Assembly (NCBI GenBank): GCA_049322695.1
Contig: JBMORW010000027.1
Location: 1 to 64,000, forward strand
DNA: 64,000 bases
Direction: 5' to 3'
Source: CALGKJ01 sp049322695
Lineage (GTDB): Bacteria; Bacillota; Clostridia; Lutisporales; Lutisporaceae
Part shown: piece after piece, positions 24,986-32,789 of the stretch
How positions within the stretch are numbered: the stretch's first letter is position 1
How the letters are laid out: every line of letters begins with the position of its first letter
The notes under the pieces: generated by a model
Seen by the model: the letters and a program-made list of their open reading frames with translations, nothing else
Told to the model about the DNA's origin: nothing
Databases searched by the model: none
Made by a program: the position numbers and the translations under genes

Positions 24986-25085
24986 TTACAATCGTTGTCA
25001 TAGACTGCTGCTTTAGGACTTCTCCTTCTAAGGCAGCTAACTTCTTTTCAATATCTCCCACTCTCTGCTCCAATGTCTTATCCAC
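24900..25085 (-). CDS. Small coiled-coil prophage protein
   Basis: 61 aa, GTG 25085 preceded by GGGGAGG. LEQRVGDIEKKLAALEGEV heptads then a more polar tail (NSPANLPTQNQ). First gene of the early operon after the Cro-like gene. Convergent 86-base overlap with 24581-24985. Confidence 0.5.
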   Translation of the reverse strand: MDKTLEQRVGDIEKKLAALEGEVLKQQSMTTIVINSPANLPTQNQLSDLRKQLSLEALLKS

Positions 25086-25172
25086 TTCCCTCACCTCCCC
25101 TTCATTCAATATAGCTACCGCTAACTTTCATTATTTTTTCAACTAGCTTCATACTTCTGTGCAAATTCCTTT

Positions 25173-25403
25173 CTATGCACTGTCCTTAGTTAACGCACCG
25201 TTAACTGCATGAGCAAAAAAAATATATTCTATCGGCTTCTTGAGAAGCTCGGAAATAACTTTGGCAATCTTCATGCTTGGTGTTCTTAAACCTCTTTCAA
25301 GCATATAGATATAGTTTTCCGTTACTCCAACTAATTCAGCGAGCTCTTTCTGAGTCAGATTAATCGCTTCTCTTAATTCACCTAATCTATTATTCTTCCT
25401 CAT
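25173..25403 (-). CDS. Cro-like XRE regulator
   Basis: 76 aa: little more than an HTH (NLTQKELAELVGVTENYIYM..) with a short tail. Divergent from the repressor gene across a shared operator region, so probably the lytic-side regulator. A palindrome related to the switch operators lies inside its last codons (25189-25205). Confidence 0.82.
   Translation of the reverse strand: MRKNNRLGELREAINLTQKELAELVGVTENYIYMLERGLRTPSMKIAKVISELLKKPIEYIFFAHAVNGALTKDSA
25189..25205. promoter_or_regulatory. Intragenic palindrome, possible switch operator O4
   Basis: GTTAACG-CAC-CGTTAAC, perfect 7-bp arms, inside the cro-like coding sequence. Shares GTTA/TAAC half-sites with the three intergenic operators. Confidence 0.5.
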
Positions 25404-25422
25404 ATACTACCCTCCCTTCACT

Positions 25423-25435
25423 TAACATAGTGTTA
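25423..25435. promoter_or_regulatory. Switch operator O1
   Basis: TAACA-TAG-TGTTA, perfect palindrome between the -10 of the leftward promoter and the Cro-like start. Confidence 0.65.
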
Positions 25436-25448
25436 CCTTATACTTCAT

Positions 25449-25477
25449 ATAATACCTAACACCGCGTTAAGTGTCAA
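25449..25477 (-). promoter_or_regulatory. Leftward early promoter
   Basis: On the minus strand: -35 TTGACA (25472-25477), 17-base spacer, -10 TATTAT (25449-25454). The spacer contains operator O2, so repressor binding would block polymerase. Confidence 0.75.
25457..25469. promoter_or_regulatory. Switch operator O2
   Basis: TAACACCGCGTTA in the spacer of the leftward promoter. Near-palindromic, same consensus as O1 and O3. Confidence 0.65.
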
Positions 25478-25528
25478 TATATTTTTAATGACTCATTCTA
25501 CTTTTTGTTAAGTATATTTTGTACGACC

Positions 25529-25545
25529 TAACACTATGTTATAAT
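25529..25545. promoter_or_regulatory. Switch operator O3 with repressor -10
   Basis: TAACA-CTA-TGTTA (25529-25541) overlaps TATAAT (25540-25545), the -10 of the rightward repressor promoter, fitting autoregulation or Cro control. Confidence 0.65.
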
Positions 25546-25567
25546 TGAACAAAGCGAGGTGTTCATA

Positions 25568-25969
25568 TTGTTAATTGGCATAAGACTTAAAGATCTACGC
25601 GAAGAAAGAAATCTACTTCAAAAAGATATTGCGAAAATTATAGGGATTACTGATAATGCTATAAGTAATTATGAACGTGGCACTCGTATACCTGATACAG
25701 AAACTTTATCAAGACTTGCGGATTTTTTTGGAGTTAGCATAGATTATATACTGGGAAAAACAAATATCAAAAATGTTAACGAAAAAATGAAAGCATCTCA
25801 GCAAGCTGAAGATATTTACAAAGTAGACCCTGATATGCTCATCCAGATGTGCAGAGCTGTTAATCTCCCCAAGGAAGAGAGGGATAAGATAAAAGAATAC
25901 TCTGCCATGCTCATTGAAAAGCATCTGAGAGAGCTTGCAGAAAAGGAAAAAGCAGAGAAGGAGCAGTAA
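25568..25969 (+). CDS. Prophage repressor (XRE, CI-like)
   Basis: 133 aa; TTG 25568 has GCGAGGTG at good spacing, better than the in-frame GTG at 25559. N-terminal HTH (LLQKDIAKIIGITDNAISNYERG; typical of clostridial repressors), then a helical charged C terminus lacking a LexA-type protease domain. Forms a two-gene operon with the ImmA-like peptidase, the ICEBs1-type arrangement in which the peptidase cleaves the repressor for induction. Confidence 0.85.
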   Translation: MLIGIRLKDLREERNLLQKDIAKIIGITDNAISNYERGTRIPDTETLSRLADFFGVSIDYILGKTNIKNVNEKMKASQQAEDIYKVDPDMLIQMCRAVNLPKEERDKIKEYSAMLIEKHLRELAEKEKAEKEQ

Positions 25970-25970
25970 G

Positions 25971-26531
25971 ATGATTAGCGACTACAGGATGAAGCTTATT
26001 ACTTCTAAAGTCAAACAGCTGCACAATGAGCTTGGTATATCGCAGTACCCGATAAAAATGCCCAGGCTGCTCAGAAAACATTTCAGTGACAGAATAATAA
26101 TTAAGCAGCTTAATATTAACGGCAATGCAGATATGATATCAAACTATGATCCAATACATGACATAACCGCTATTATTATAAACAAAAAACGGACAAGCCC
26201 GCAGCTACATAAAAGACTCAACTTCTCCCTAGCTCATGAGCTCGGTCATATAGCCCTTGAGCATTATAAAATGTATTCCAACACCGACAAGCTGAATCTT
26301 GATATAGCCGAGGAAGAAGCCAACGAATTTGCCGGGCAGTTCTTGGTACCGGAAGATGAGTTCTATGCTCACCCATATGACATACATTTTCTATCCAATT
26401 ACTTCTTCGTATCACCTGAAGTAATAATGAAAAGGGATATAATCATCCGTGAGCTGCAGTATAAAAGACAACTTGAAAAAGAAAAAAAGAAAATAGATGA
26501 TTTACTCGACAGATATTTGCTTAATTTTTAG
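25971..26531 (+). CDS. ImmA/IrrE-family metallopeptidase
   Basis: 186 aa, ATG 25971 one base after the repressor stop with GAAGGAG upstream. Zinc site HELGH (89-93) with EEEANEFAGQFLVPEDEF behind, the family fingerprint. Expected to cleave the adjacent repressor on induction. The short terminator after it separates the lysogeny operon from the cargo genes. Confidence 0.88.
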   Translation: MISDYRMKLITSKVKQLHNELGISQYPIKMPRLLRKHFSDRIIIKQLNINGNADMISNYDPIHDITAIIINKKRTSPQLHKRLNFSLAHELGHIALEHYKMYSNTDKLNLDIAEEEANEFAGQFLVPEDEFYAHPYDIHFLSNYFFVSPEVIMKRDIIIRELQYKRQLEKEKKKIDDLLDRYLLNF

Positions 26532-26554
26532 TTCCTTAACAGGGACTATTTTTT
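26529..26554 (+). terminator. Intrinsic terminator of the repressor operon
   Basis: TAGTTCC / GGGACTA stem (one G-U pair, 6-base loop) followed by TTTTTT; overlaps the end of the peptidase gene. Confidence 0.55.
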
Positions 26555-26640
26555 AAAACCCTATACTGGCAAAATTTATCATATATTACAATATATGTGT
26601 CGGATTTTGTCGAAGCAGAACAATTATATAAGGAGGAATA

Positions 26641-27747
26641 ATGAAGAATCTACATCTTTATACTGATGAATCAGGAAACACTGGTTTAAGCCTTTTTGAT
26701 GATAAACAACCGTATTTTTGGACCTGCACAATGATTACAGAGGAGGATTTCAATACAGTTGATTTATCACCAGTCTTATCTGCACTCCAAGTAGATAGAT
26801 TACACGCAAATATAATTGGTTTACCTGGCATAGAATCGATATCAGATCAACTATGTGAAATCATTACTAATAAATGTACTTTTCTTTTCACTAAGATTGA
26901 GAAAAGATATTTCGCTAAGCTAAAGTTGTTCGATCTTATATTTGATAATGGAATAAATCATGCAACCACCACTATACATTATGGAATAAGGGGTCTAAGA
27001 TTACCATTAGCTTACAACTTTGTTATTAACGTAAGTCCTAAAAGTGAAGAAGAATTCTGGGAATCATATGAAAAAGGTGATAAGTCAAATTTTGTTAGAT
27101 TGCTTAAGAGAGTCAGATGGAATATTAATCATAAAGTACACGATAATAGAATAGTTCAATTACTTACAGATGCTATTAATTGGGCAATCTCAAATCCAGA
27201 TCCTTTCTTAGAATATAGAAAAAGTAGAATGGATTCACCTAATGTAGTTGCATTAACTCTTATAATAAATAATATTAATAGTATGTTAGATGGCAGTGAT
27301 TATGAAATCGTTGAGTTTGTTCATGATAGGCAAAATCAGTTTGCGCCCAAAATCAGGGAAACTTTTGATTTACTCAAAAATACTTATTCTGAGACTTCGC
27401 CAGAAACTATAATATCAGATATTAAGATTGTAGATAGTTTTAAATGTCCTATAAATATTTTAGCATCTGATAATAGTATCGGGCTCCAAATCACTGATTT
27501 ATCTTTATGGCTTGTTAAACGTATTCTAGATAAAGGTTATGGAGCCTTCTCAAATTCAAAAAAATTGTTTGATGTAATTACTAATCAATCATTAATAACA
27601 CATTTTACACTTGATGAACTAAAAAGGGAAGTTTATGCAATAAATAAGTATATGCAGATGAAACCACTAACTTATGATGAAATACAAAAGGGTAAAGAGA
27701 TATATGAGCAGTTCGAAATGAAAAGGATTCAAAGGCTAACCACCTAG
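26641..27747 (+). CDS. DUF3800 protein (RNase H-like fold)
   Basis: 368 aa, RBS AAGGAGG. Family blocks: YTDESGNTG (7-15) with the acidic Asp9/Glu10 pair, FVHDRQNQF (226-234), and ASDNSIGLQITDLSLW (275-290). DUF3800 proteins have an RNase H-like fold and recur in mobile elements and defence loci; activity is not known for most. First gene of an AT-rich plus-strand block inserted between the lysogeny module and the integrase, so likely cargo rather than phage core. Confidence 0.8.
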   Translation: MKNLHLYTDESGNTGLSLFDDKQPYFWTCTMITEEDFNTVDLSPVLSALQVDRLHANIIGLPGIESISDQLCEIITNKCTFLFTKIEKRYFAKLKLFDLIFDNGINHATTTIHYGIRGLRLPLAYNFVINVSPKSEEEFWESYEKGDKSNFVRLLKRVRWNINHKVHDNRIVQLLTDAINWAISNPDPFLEYRKSRMDSPNVVALTLIINNINSMLDGSDYEIVEFVHDRQNQFAPKIRETFDLLKNTYSETSPETIISDIKIVDSFKCPINILASDNSIGLQITDLSLWLVKRILDKGYGAFSNSKKLFDVITNQSLITHFTLDELKREVYAINKYMQMKPLTYDEIQKGKEIYEQFEMKRIQRLTT

Positions 27748-27899
27748 TATATATTCTGATAATTAGCGAATGTTTTCTATTGTAGTTTTTGCTAACAAAA
27801 GAACTTCTACATAAAGTATTTATATCGAGGTATATCAGGTCTCTCTGGCAATAATAAAAAATATCTAAAAAAATTCCAATACTTAATAGGGGGTACAAT

Positions 27900-29111
27900 A
27901 TGATACCTTATTCGTTAAAAAGAGAGAATGAAAATTATTTTACGCTTCCTGTCCTGAGAAAGTTTTGTAAAAAATACGGACTATCTACAACAGATTCAAG
28001 AAGTGACCTAATGGAATCGATTATTCAGTTTGGAGCTAAAAACAAGGGAAACGCTAATATAGTAAGAGAATGGGCAGATCAGGTACTAAAAGAAGGTATA
28101 AAGCACATATATTTTAGAAAAGTATACTTTCCAGATTCTAAACTGAACTCTTTAAAAAACACTAAACTTTGCGATCAAATAATGGTGTCAACATTTAGTG
28201 ATTGCCCTCTTCATTACTTAACTGCTTGCAGCTCTGAAAATACTCTTAGTCTGCAAAGCTATATATACGAAGTAGATTCTAATGATAATGTTACAAAAAT
28301 TTCCTTCTTCTTTTCAATTTTACTTCTTGAGAATAATATCGAAGGGAGCCCAGATAAAGTTATATTCCCTGTATTTGTTGATCTTGACCTTGTTAACTGT
28401 ATAGTAGCCGGTAGGGCAAAATCAAAATCTGGAATATTTTTTGACAATGAAGCTCATACAGTTGAAGAAAAAAATCGAACCAATAGTGAAACTATCATAA
28501 TTAAAGCAATTGAATACATTGTTTCAAAATTGGGAATTACTCAAGAAGCTAAAGAGAAATCTTCAAGTGACCTTCGCCAGACGTATTACAAACTGCTTAA
28601 GGAGTTTACTTTCACACCTGCTATTGTCAAGCAGCAGATAGATAGTAAAAATCCAGAACTCGACGAGTTCATTACAAATGTTTTTACTTCACTTGGCATT
28701 GATTTATATACAAATATCATGAAAGCAAAAAATGATATGCGTATTTTTATTGAAAAATATATATCAATTAACTGTGCAGATAAAACGATTTTTACGAAAG
28801 ATAGGGCTGCATATCCAGTGAAGCTTATAGCAACAGATTCTGAACTCACTAAAGTAGAGACAACAACATCAAACAAAGAGCCCTTGCAATGTAAACCAGC
28901 ATTTTTTGATAATAAGAACTCCTTGGAGCACGAGCAGGCTTGTGATGGCCTTGTACTATGCTATAATAGAATAAATACCAAGTATTTTGGCACAGACCCA
29001 TATGTTGTTAAGCTACACATAAGTAAGGGGTATGGCGTTATTAGATTTGAATCATATGTGGAAGAGGAGGATATTCAAAATGTTTTATCCCGAATTATCA
29101 AAAATAGATAA
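27900..29111 (+). CDS. Unknown cargo protein with SAP-like N terminus
   Basis: 403 aa, RBS TAGGGGG. Residues 15-45 (LPVLRKFCKKYGLSTTDSRSDLMESI) look like a SAP/LEM-type helix-hairpin DNA-binding fold; the rest is mixed alpha/beta with no recognised motif. Its last 32 bases overlap the start of the nuclease gene, so the two are very probably translated together and may form a complex. Function unknown. Confidence 0.7.
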   Translation: MIPYSLKRENENYFTLPVLRKFCKKYGLSTTDSRSDLMESIIQFGAKNKGNANIVREWADQVLKEGIKHIYFRKVYFPDSKLNSLKNTKLCDQIMVSTFSDCPLHYLTACSSENTLSLQSYIYEVDSNDNVTKISFFFSILLLENNIEGSPDKVIFPVFVDLDLVNCIVAGRAKSKSGIFFDNEAHTVEEKNRTNSETIIIKAIEYIVSKLGITQEAKEKSSSDLRQTYYKLLKEFTFTPAIVKQQIDSKNPELDEFITNVFTSLGIDLYTNIMKAKNDMRIFIEKYISINCADKTIFTKDRAAYPVKLIATDSELTKVETTTSNKEPLQCKPAFFDNKNSLEHEQACDGLVLCYNRINTKYFGTDPYVVKLHISKGYGVIRFESYVEEEDIQNVLSRIIKNR

Positions 29112-30138
29112 CTATAAGTATTTTTCGGAGATAATTGATACTCTTGATATTTGGTTAGCAACTCTTCCCATCTCTGAGCAGGACAAAATTACAGCTGCTA
29201 AGTTTTCAAGCAAGTATCAGATAGACTATGACATAGCAGAAATACTCTTAGAAAAATGCTGCTCACTAGAGATATTAACAAAGCAGTATGCAATTAAATG
29301 TCCATCCTGTGAGCATATATTAAAAATTTCTACAGAACAGGACTTAATTGACAATCTATCTAATACTGTATCATGCTATAATTGTGATGAAACAAACCTA
29401 CATATAACACCAGATGATATATCAATAATTTATAAATTAGTAAGAAAACCAACGAATTCTCCTGATAAGATAAAAAGACTTATGATGGATAGTCTCGGTG
29501 TAGAACAACCACCGTCTCGTATATCAACACTTGGTGAACATATTGAAAAGGATTTATCAAAAGTAAATGACTTTTTTTTCAATCCGACAGAAGATAAGAA
29601 AAATCAGCTTAAAAAATTATTCGAGGACCTTACATCTGAATATCAAACCACAAAACAAAAGGGAGATTCATTGGAAAAGCTGGCTATTGATTTACTTAAT
29701 TCTGTAAAATGCTTTACTGCCACGAAAGAGATAAGCACTCCAACAAATCAAATTGACTGTACTATTAAGAACACAGTTGCACTTTCTCCTAGTATATTTG
29801 ACGAAATAGGATGTTTTTTCATTGCTGAATGTAAAAACGAAAAGAAAAAATCAAATAATACATACTACCATAAGCTCAACAGCATTTTAATGCAAATCGG
29901 CGGTAAATTCGGTATCCTATTTTCATATAGTGATGCTACTTCTACATGTGGAGTTCTCGCAAGAGAATTTTTTTTGAGTAATAAAACTATAATCATTAAT
30001 GTTAATAGTACGGACATGAAAAAGATAATCTTTGAAGGTCGAAACTTCCTAGATATTATTCATTCAAAAATAATGTCTGTAAAAATAAACCCAACAAAAT
30101 CTCTTGAAGAAACCTGCTTATTTGAACATGATCAATAA
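29080..30138 (+). CDS. Zinc-ribbon PD-(D/E)xK nuclease-like protein
   Basis: 352 aa from ATG 29080 (GAAGAGGAGGATATT upstream); earlier in-frame codons are internal to the preceding gene. N-terminal helical part, Cys4 ribbon (C74-x2-C77, C99-x2-C102), helical linker, then a restriction-endonuclease fold: GDSLEKLAIDLL with Glu199, QID with Asp226, and AECKN with Glu250/Lys252, the Mrr-type E-D-ExK pattern. Predicted DNA endonuclease. Converges on a Dam-like methylase gene, which makes restriction-modification a natural hypothesis. Confidence 0.72.
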   Translation: MFYPELSKIDNYKYFSEIIDTLDIWLATLPISEQDKITAAKFSSKYQIDYDIAEILLEKCCSLEILTKQYAIKCPSCEHILKISTEQDLIDNLSNTVSCYNCDETNLHITPDDISIIYKLVRKPTNSPDKIKRLMMDSLGVEQPPSRISTLGEHIEKDLSKVNDFFFNPTEDKKNQLKKLFEDLTSEYQTTKQKGDSLEKLAIDLLNSVKCFTATKEISTPTNQIDCTIKNTVALSPSIFDEIGCFFIAECKNEKKKSNNTYYHKLNSILMQIGGKFGILFSYSDATSTCGVLAREFFLSNKTIIINVNSTDMKKIIFEGRNFLDIIHSKIMSVKINPTKSLEETCLFEHDQ

Positions 30139-30139
30139 A

Positions 30140-30173
30140 ATAAACTCCATTGCTATACAGTAATGGAGTTTAT
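30140..30173. terminator. Bidirectional terminator between nuclease and methylase genes
   Basis: Perfect 12-bp stem ATAAACTCCATT / AATGGAGTTTAT with a 10-base loop, between convergent genes; A- and T-rich flanks on both sides. Confidence 0.75.
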
Positions 30174-30199
30174 TAATACTTTATTTCGTTCTTTCTTCG

Positions 30200-31063
30200 C
30201 TAGATACATTGTTCTAAGTTGCTAGAAACAATGGGAATTATATTGTTGCTATAAACTAAAATTTCTTTACCCTTATATTTATTGCTAACACTATAGTTTA
30301 AAAAATACTCTGTCTGATGATATCCTTCATACAACACTGAGATCTCTTCTACACTGTCATACGTCAATATCCATGGCTGCCTGATGTACTCTTTAATTGA
30401 TTCTGCCAGATTTTTATGGTCTTCATCATTATAAAAATTCGTATATAAACCAGGTCCTTTTTTATAATATGGAGGATCTAAATATACCAGTGAGTTTTCA
30501 GGTGCATGCAATAATACACTTTTTATAAACTCGCTTGCATCCAAATTAAATAAAGAGATTTTTTCTTTATATAATGCTATTGTATTAATTCTATTTACTA
30601 AATCATCTTTATTAAACCTACAGTCAATTTTGTAACTTCCTTGCTGTTCATATCCCCCTATAGGGCCTGCCTTAATAATACCAGATCTATTAGTTCTGTT
30701 GAGAAAAAATGTTGCAAATCCAAGTTCGAGTAAATCGACAGCATTATTATAAATATCTCTCTGCTTATACCACTCCCTCATAGTAACAGGTGTCAATTTT
30801 ATTAACTCACAGAATTTTTCTGTTTCATATAAAACAGAGTGCCAAAAAGCAAAAATACATGTATCATAATCGTTTATTATAATATTTCCGACTATTCCAT
30901 TTGCTAATAAAGCGAGAGCTGCACCTGCCCCACCCGCGAACGGCTCAATATATGAACACTCAGTAAGATTGTTCAACTTCACTAAGTCTATAATAAAATT
31001 TGTTAATTTTGCTTTGCCGCCTGGATACCGTAGTGGAGAAAGATTTTTATAATTCAAGTGCAT
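30200..31063 (-). CDS. Adenine-N6 DNA methyltransferase, D12/Dam class
   Basis: 287 aa from ATG 31063 (weak GGATG upstream; a TTG at 31072 also possible). Motif I FAGGAGAA (SAM binding), LNRTNRSG, and catalytic DPPYYKKGPG near residue 196; N-terminal SPLRYPGGK is the classic D12 start. Full length for Dam/DpnM-type enzymes. Expected target is GATC-like but cannot be read from sequence. It may protect prophage DNA, or act with the convergent nuclease. Confidence 0.88.
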   Translation of the reverse strand: MHLNYKNLSPLRYPGGKAKLTNFIIDLVKLNNLTECSYIEPFAGGAGAALALLANGIVGNIIINDYDTCIFAFWHSVLYETEKFCELIKLTPVTMREWYKQRDIYNNAVDLLELGFATFFLNRTNRSGIIKAGPIGGYEQQGSYKIDCRFNKDDLVNRINTIALYKEKISLFNLDASEFIKSVLLHAPENSLVYLDPPYYKKGPGLYTNFYNDEDHKNLAESIKEYIRQPWILTYDSVEEISVLYEGYHQTEYFLNYSVSNKYKGKEILVYSNNIIPIVSSNLEQCI

Positions 31064-31107
31064 CACATCCAATTCTAGGTAATATGCTATTATTATATCA
31101 CTTACCT

Positions 31108-32622
31108 TTATTCTTGGCCAGCTTTTTCGGAATCAAAATCAATTATATGCTGCACTAATGCAGCATAGCCAGATTGAGCTATACTCTCCAATGCTACAGG
31201 AGTGGCACTAAAAATATTTATATGGTGCGTTATCATGTTAAAAAACTCTTTTAATCCAGGAGTACTCAACAATGGAATAAAATATCTCTCGAGCTTTTTA
31301 TCTTGAGTAAAGATGTCTGGATCATTATTGAACTTGTTTATAATGTCCGTTAGAGTAGGGTCACTCTTTGACCTATGGAATTTTGTCCATTTGCTTCTCT
31401 TTTTCAAGTAATATATCAAGCTTTGTTCGAGCAAACTCCGCATTAACATTGCAGTGGCAATAGGGTATTGAACATAATCCTTATTTCGGGATACTTTCTT
31501 TAATTCAGCCACAAGCCTGATTATACCATCAGTGTCATTATTTGATTCTAAATCACAAATTAAATTGCTAAGCAAAGGTGCTGTTTTAAGATTGGAGCGC
31601 CGTCTTCCAGGGTCATCACTATCGGCATCGTTATCTTTATTTGACTCTTTTTCCTCATCTCTATTGTTTTGCTGATTGTCAACTTCAATACTTGCACTAG
31701 ATGTTTTGTTATCCTCATTTTTACTTGTGTCTTTTGTTTGTTCTGAAGCTGCAGTTTTCCTAAATTTCTCTTTTGTCTCTACTTCATAACCTTCTACTTC
31801 ATCAACTGTTTCCTTGATTTCTTCCTCAACCTCAGGTTGGTCTAATTTAAGAGATTCAAAGAACTCCTTTTTCTTATCGTTATCATAAACAGCGCTTACT
31901 GATTTCCCTTTTAGGCTTTCAACAGTCTTACTTATCCTTCTTATAAAATCATCTTTTTCGATAGATATAAAGTATTGCCCATTCTTTAATTCTACTCCCA
32001 AATACTCTCTTCCTATAGACCCGAGAATTCTCTCCCAATTTGTTTTATTTACGCTAAAGATTTGCTCTTGATCGAGAATACCTTGATTAACTAAATAATT
32101 TTGGAAATTTAGAAGTGGAGTATTCTCTCCTCTATGCTTTCTCCAATTGTCTTTTTCTCTGGCACCCCATGTGTCTAGTCCTTTACCATCCTGTAACCCA
32201 TTATGACGAAGTTCAATCCATTCTTCAAGTTTATCATTTTCATCTTCACCGAATACGCGAGCCGGGATTTTATTATAAATCTCCGATTTTACTTCTGTCT
32301 TTATTTTCATAAATGCATTACGAAGTTTGGCATACTCTTCAGGAATCAATAACGGATTTTTCATTAACTTAAGACAAGTTATACGTCTGTTACCCTCTTT
32401 TACTACCAAGAATCCATCCGAGTGCTTTAAAACTCCAATTGGTTCAATTATTCCATAAGCTACAATACTTTTTGCTAATGCAATAAGCTTATTGCCATTT
32501 TTCTGTTGTTGAGCCTCTATGAGTTTAAGAATCTCGTCAATTTCATTTTCAACCGTACCCACTCTAGGGTTATCCGTCCATAAATACAGATTTGCAAGTT
32601 TTATATACGCTATTTCCGACAT
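31108..32622 (-). CDS. ParB-domain protein upstream of the methylase
   Basis: 504 aa from ATG 32622 (GAGGTGGTTAATT). Residues 10-95 form a ParB/Srx-like N-terminal domain (NPRVG; ALAKSIVAYGIIEPIGVLK; VVKEGNRRITCLKLMKN), where EGNRR is the nucleotide-binding motif. A low-complexity Glu/Asp/Lys/Ser-rich linker (about 260-345) leads to a C-terminal helical domain of about 150 residues. Same strand as the methylase with a 45-base gap, so probably one operon. Such ParB relatives act as CTPases or nucleases; role here unknown. Confidence 0.72.
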   Translation of the reverse strand: MSEIAYIKLANLYLWTDNPRVGTVENEIDEILKLIEAQQQKNGNKLIALAKSIVAYGIIEPIGVLKHSDGFLVVKEGNRRITCLKLMKNPLLIPEEYAKLRNAFMKIKTEVKSEIYNKIPARVFGEDENDKLEEWIELRHNGLQDGKGLDTWGAREKDNWRKHRGENTPLLNFQNYLVNQGILDQEQIFSVNKTNWERILGSIGREYLGVELKNGQYFISIEKDDFIRRISKTVESLKGKSVSAVYDNDKKKEFFESLKLDQPEVEEEIKETVDEVEGYEVETKEKFRKTAASEQTKDTSKNEDNKTSSASIEVDNQQNNRDEEKESNKDNDADSDDPGRRRSNLKTAPLLSNLICDLESNNDTDGIIRLVAELKKVSRNKDYVQYPIATAMLMRSLLEQSLIYYLKKRSKWTKFHRSKSDPTLTDIINKFNNDPDIFTQDKKLERYFIPLLSTPGLKEFFNMITHHINIFSATPVALESIAQSGYAALVQHIIDFDSEKAGQE

Positions 32623-32789
32623 AATTAACCACCTCATATAGTTTGTAAATATTCTCCATGTAAAGATTCTCCATATTATTACATATTCCTTCTTTTATCG
32701 TCTTATTTGGCTATTTATGAAATAATGAAGACCAATACTATTTTACAAGTACGAAAGTTTATTTTAAAATATATCCATGAGGTGATGTT

